NCBI GenBank assembly: GCA_023129655.1
Contig: JAGMBN010000021.1
Span: 1 to 13,756, forward strand
Reading direction: 5' to 3'
Source of the DNA: a bacterium
Lineage (GTDB): Bacteria > JAHJDO01
Length of the DNA: 13,756 nucleotides
The position numbers were made by a program, and so were the translations under genes. This document shows, one piece after another, positions 13,209 to 13,756 of the stretch. How positions within the stretch are numbered: position 1 is the stretch's first letter; each line of letters opens with the position of its first letter. The notes beneath the pieces were generated by a model. That model was not told the origin of the DNA. It was given only the letters and a program-made list of their open reading frames with translations, and searched no databases.

Positions 13209-13756
13209 TAATATTTCCCAATCTCTTTTGCAAATGCAATTATCTGCCGAAAATCCTCCATGCTGACACTTGATGGCACTGAATGGTCAGTAGAAAAGAT
13301 ATACCCACCATGTTTCTTCATCATTGGAACAACACGCTTTATCTCTGACTTTATCTTATCCGGGCAATCCCATAACACTGCGTTAATTCCACCGTGAAAA
13401 ACCAAGTCGTTCCCATACGTTGTCTTTAAGTGAACCGGATCCATACCAGCCTTCACTTCCAATGGATTAAGAGCATCAATGCCAATTTCAATGAGTTCAG
13501 GTATGAACGGATTGACGTCTCCGCAGGAGTGCAGATGAGCTTTTGCTCCCTTAGCGTGCGCCCAATCAACCGCACGCTTATGAAATGGCTTTAGGAGGCT
13601 TCTGTACATATCTACAGAGAAAAACTGATTCTGTTTGTAGCCCATGTCGTCTGGCCAGCGGACACTATCAAATTCATAACCAGCCTTCCAAACCATGTCT
13701 AGCAGTGCAAGATTTACCTCTAATAGGTGGAAAAACATATCCATACACCATTCAGG
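13208..13756 (-). CDS. Uroporphyrinogen decarboxylase (URO-D)/MtaA-like protein, C-terminal part (5' end outside window)
   Basis: The frame is open past the window edge (PEWC before the first internal Met), so the N-terminal half is missing; at least 182 residues are seen. URO-D-fold signatures are WPDDMGYKQNQFFS, the Y-R-x-LLKPFHKR helix, HLHSCGDVNPFIPELIEIGID, ALNPLEVKAGMDP, LVFHGGINAVLWDCP and the C-terminal GGYIFSTDHSVPSSVS. The HSC triplet fits the HxC zinc motif of MtaA/MtbA-type methyltransferases; the C-terminal cysteine usual in those enzymes is replaced by STDHSVP, so a true corrinoid methyltransferase role is uncertain. Relatives of this type frequently sit beside carbohydrate genes in PVC-type genomes (recollection), rather than in haem operons. 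No haem gene is near here. It precedes the glycosidase with a 1-nt overlap. Confidence 0.82.
   Translation of the reverse strand, partial: PEWCMDMFFHLLEVNLALLDMVWKAGYEFDSVRWPDDMGYKQNQFFSVDMYRSLLKPFHKRAVDWAHAKGAKAHLHSCGDVNPFIPELIEIGIDALNPLEVKAGMDPVHLKTTYGNDLVFHGGINAVLWDCPDKIKSEIKRVVPMMKKHGGYIFSTDHSVPSSVSMEDFRQIIAFAKEIGKY

Overview
The window is AT-rich bacterial DNA with tightly packed genes and many overlapping stop/start codons. Seven or eight genes on the + strand form a core-metabolism block, and two genes on the - strand enter from the right edge. The NAD-linked, PyrK-dependent class 1B dihydroorotate dehydrogenase suits an anaerobe or facultative anaerobe. The gene mix (pyrBCKD, panD, comEC, gap-pgk-secG, an orphan peptide-binding protein, and a UroD-like protein beside a GH63-type glycosidase), together with short heptamer repeats inside genes, suggests an uncultured Gram-negative candidate phylum such as Omnitrophica or another PVC-like lineage. 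That placement is an inference from gene content and style; no rRNA or other marker is present to fix it.

Region 1 (1-6232) is a pyrimidine-centred operon: the 3' part of pyrB, then pyrC, pyrK, pyrD, panD and comEC. The junctions are very tight: ATGA overlap for pyrB/pyrC, 6 nt for pyrC/pyrK, GTGA overlap for pyrK/pyrD, and a 14-nt overlap for panD/comEC. PyrB and PanD both consume L-aspartate. PyrC, PyrD and PyrK carry carbamoyl-aspartate to orotate. ComEC is the DNA-uptake channel; its C-terminal metallo-beta-lactamase-like domain has lost most metal-ligand residues.

Region 2 (6233-7341) holds an 81-bp palindromic, REP/MITE-like element directly after comEC. It is followed by an exported two-HKD phospholipase D/nuclease-family protein.

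Region 3 (7338-11570) starts with a near-consensus sigma70 promoter that overlaps the stop codon of the PLD gene. It drives gap, pgk and secG; no tpiA lies between pgk and secG. A textbook intrinsic terminator follows secG, but it sits inside the signal-peptide codons of the next gene, an oligopeptide/dipeptide-type solute-binding protein whose start overlaps secG by 20 nt. This looks like a built-in attenuator.

Region 4 (11571-11750) is a 180-bp convergent intergenic stretch with only weak hairpins and a two-copy heptamer. Region 5 (11751-13756, - strand) is a UroD/MtaA-like protein, cut by the window edge, overlapping by 1 nt (TAATG) a GH63/MGH1-like glycoside hydrolase; together they suggest an accessory carbohydrate locus.

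The observations most worth following are the signal-peptide-embedded terminator, the scattered in-gene heptamer tandem repeats (three in two protein-coding genes), the REP-like element, and the degenerate ComEC MBL domain next to a secreted nuclease-like protein. I did not see a CRISPR array, transposase, phage module or RNA gene.
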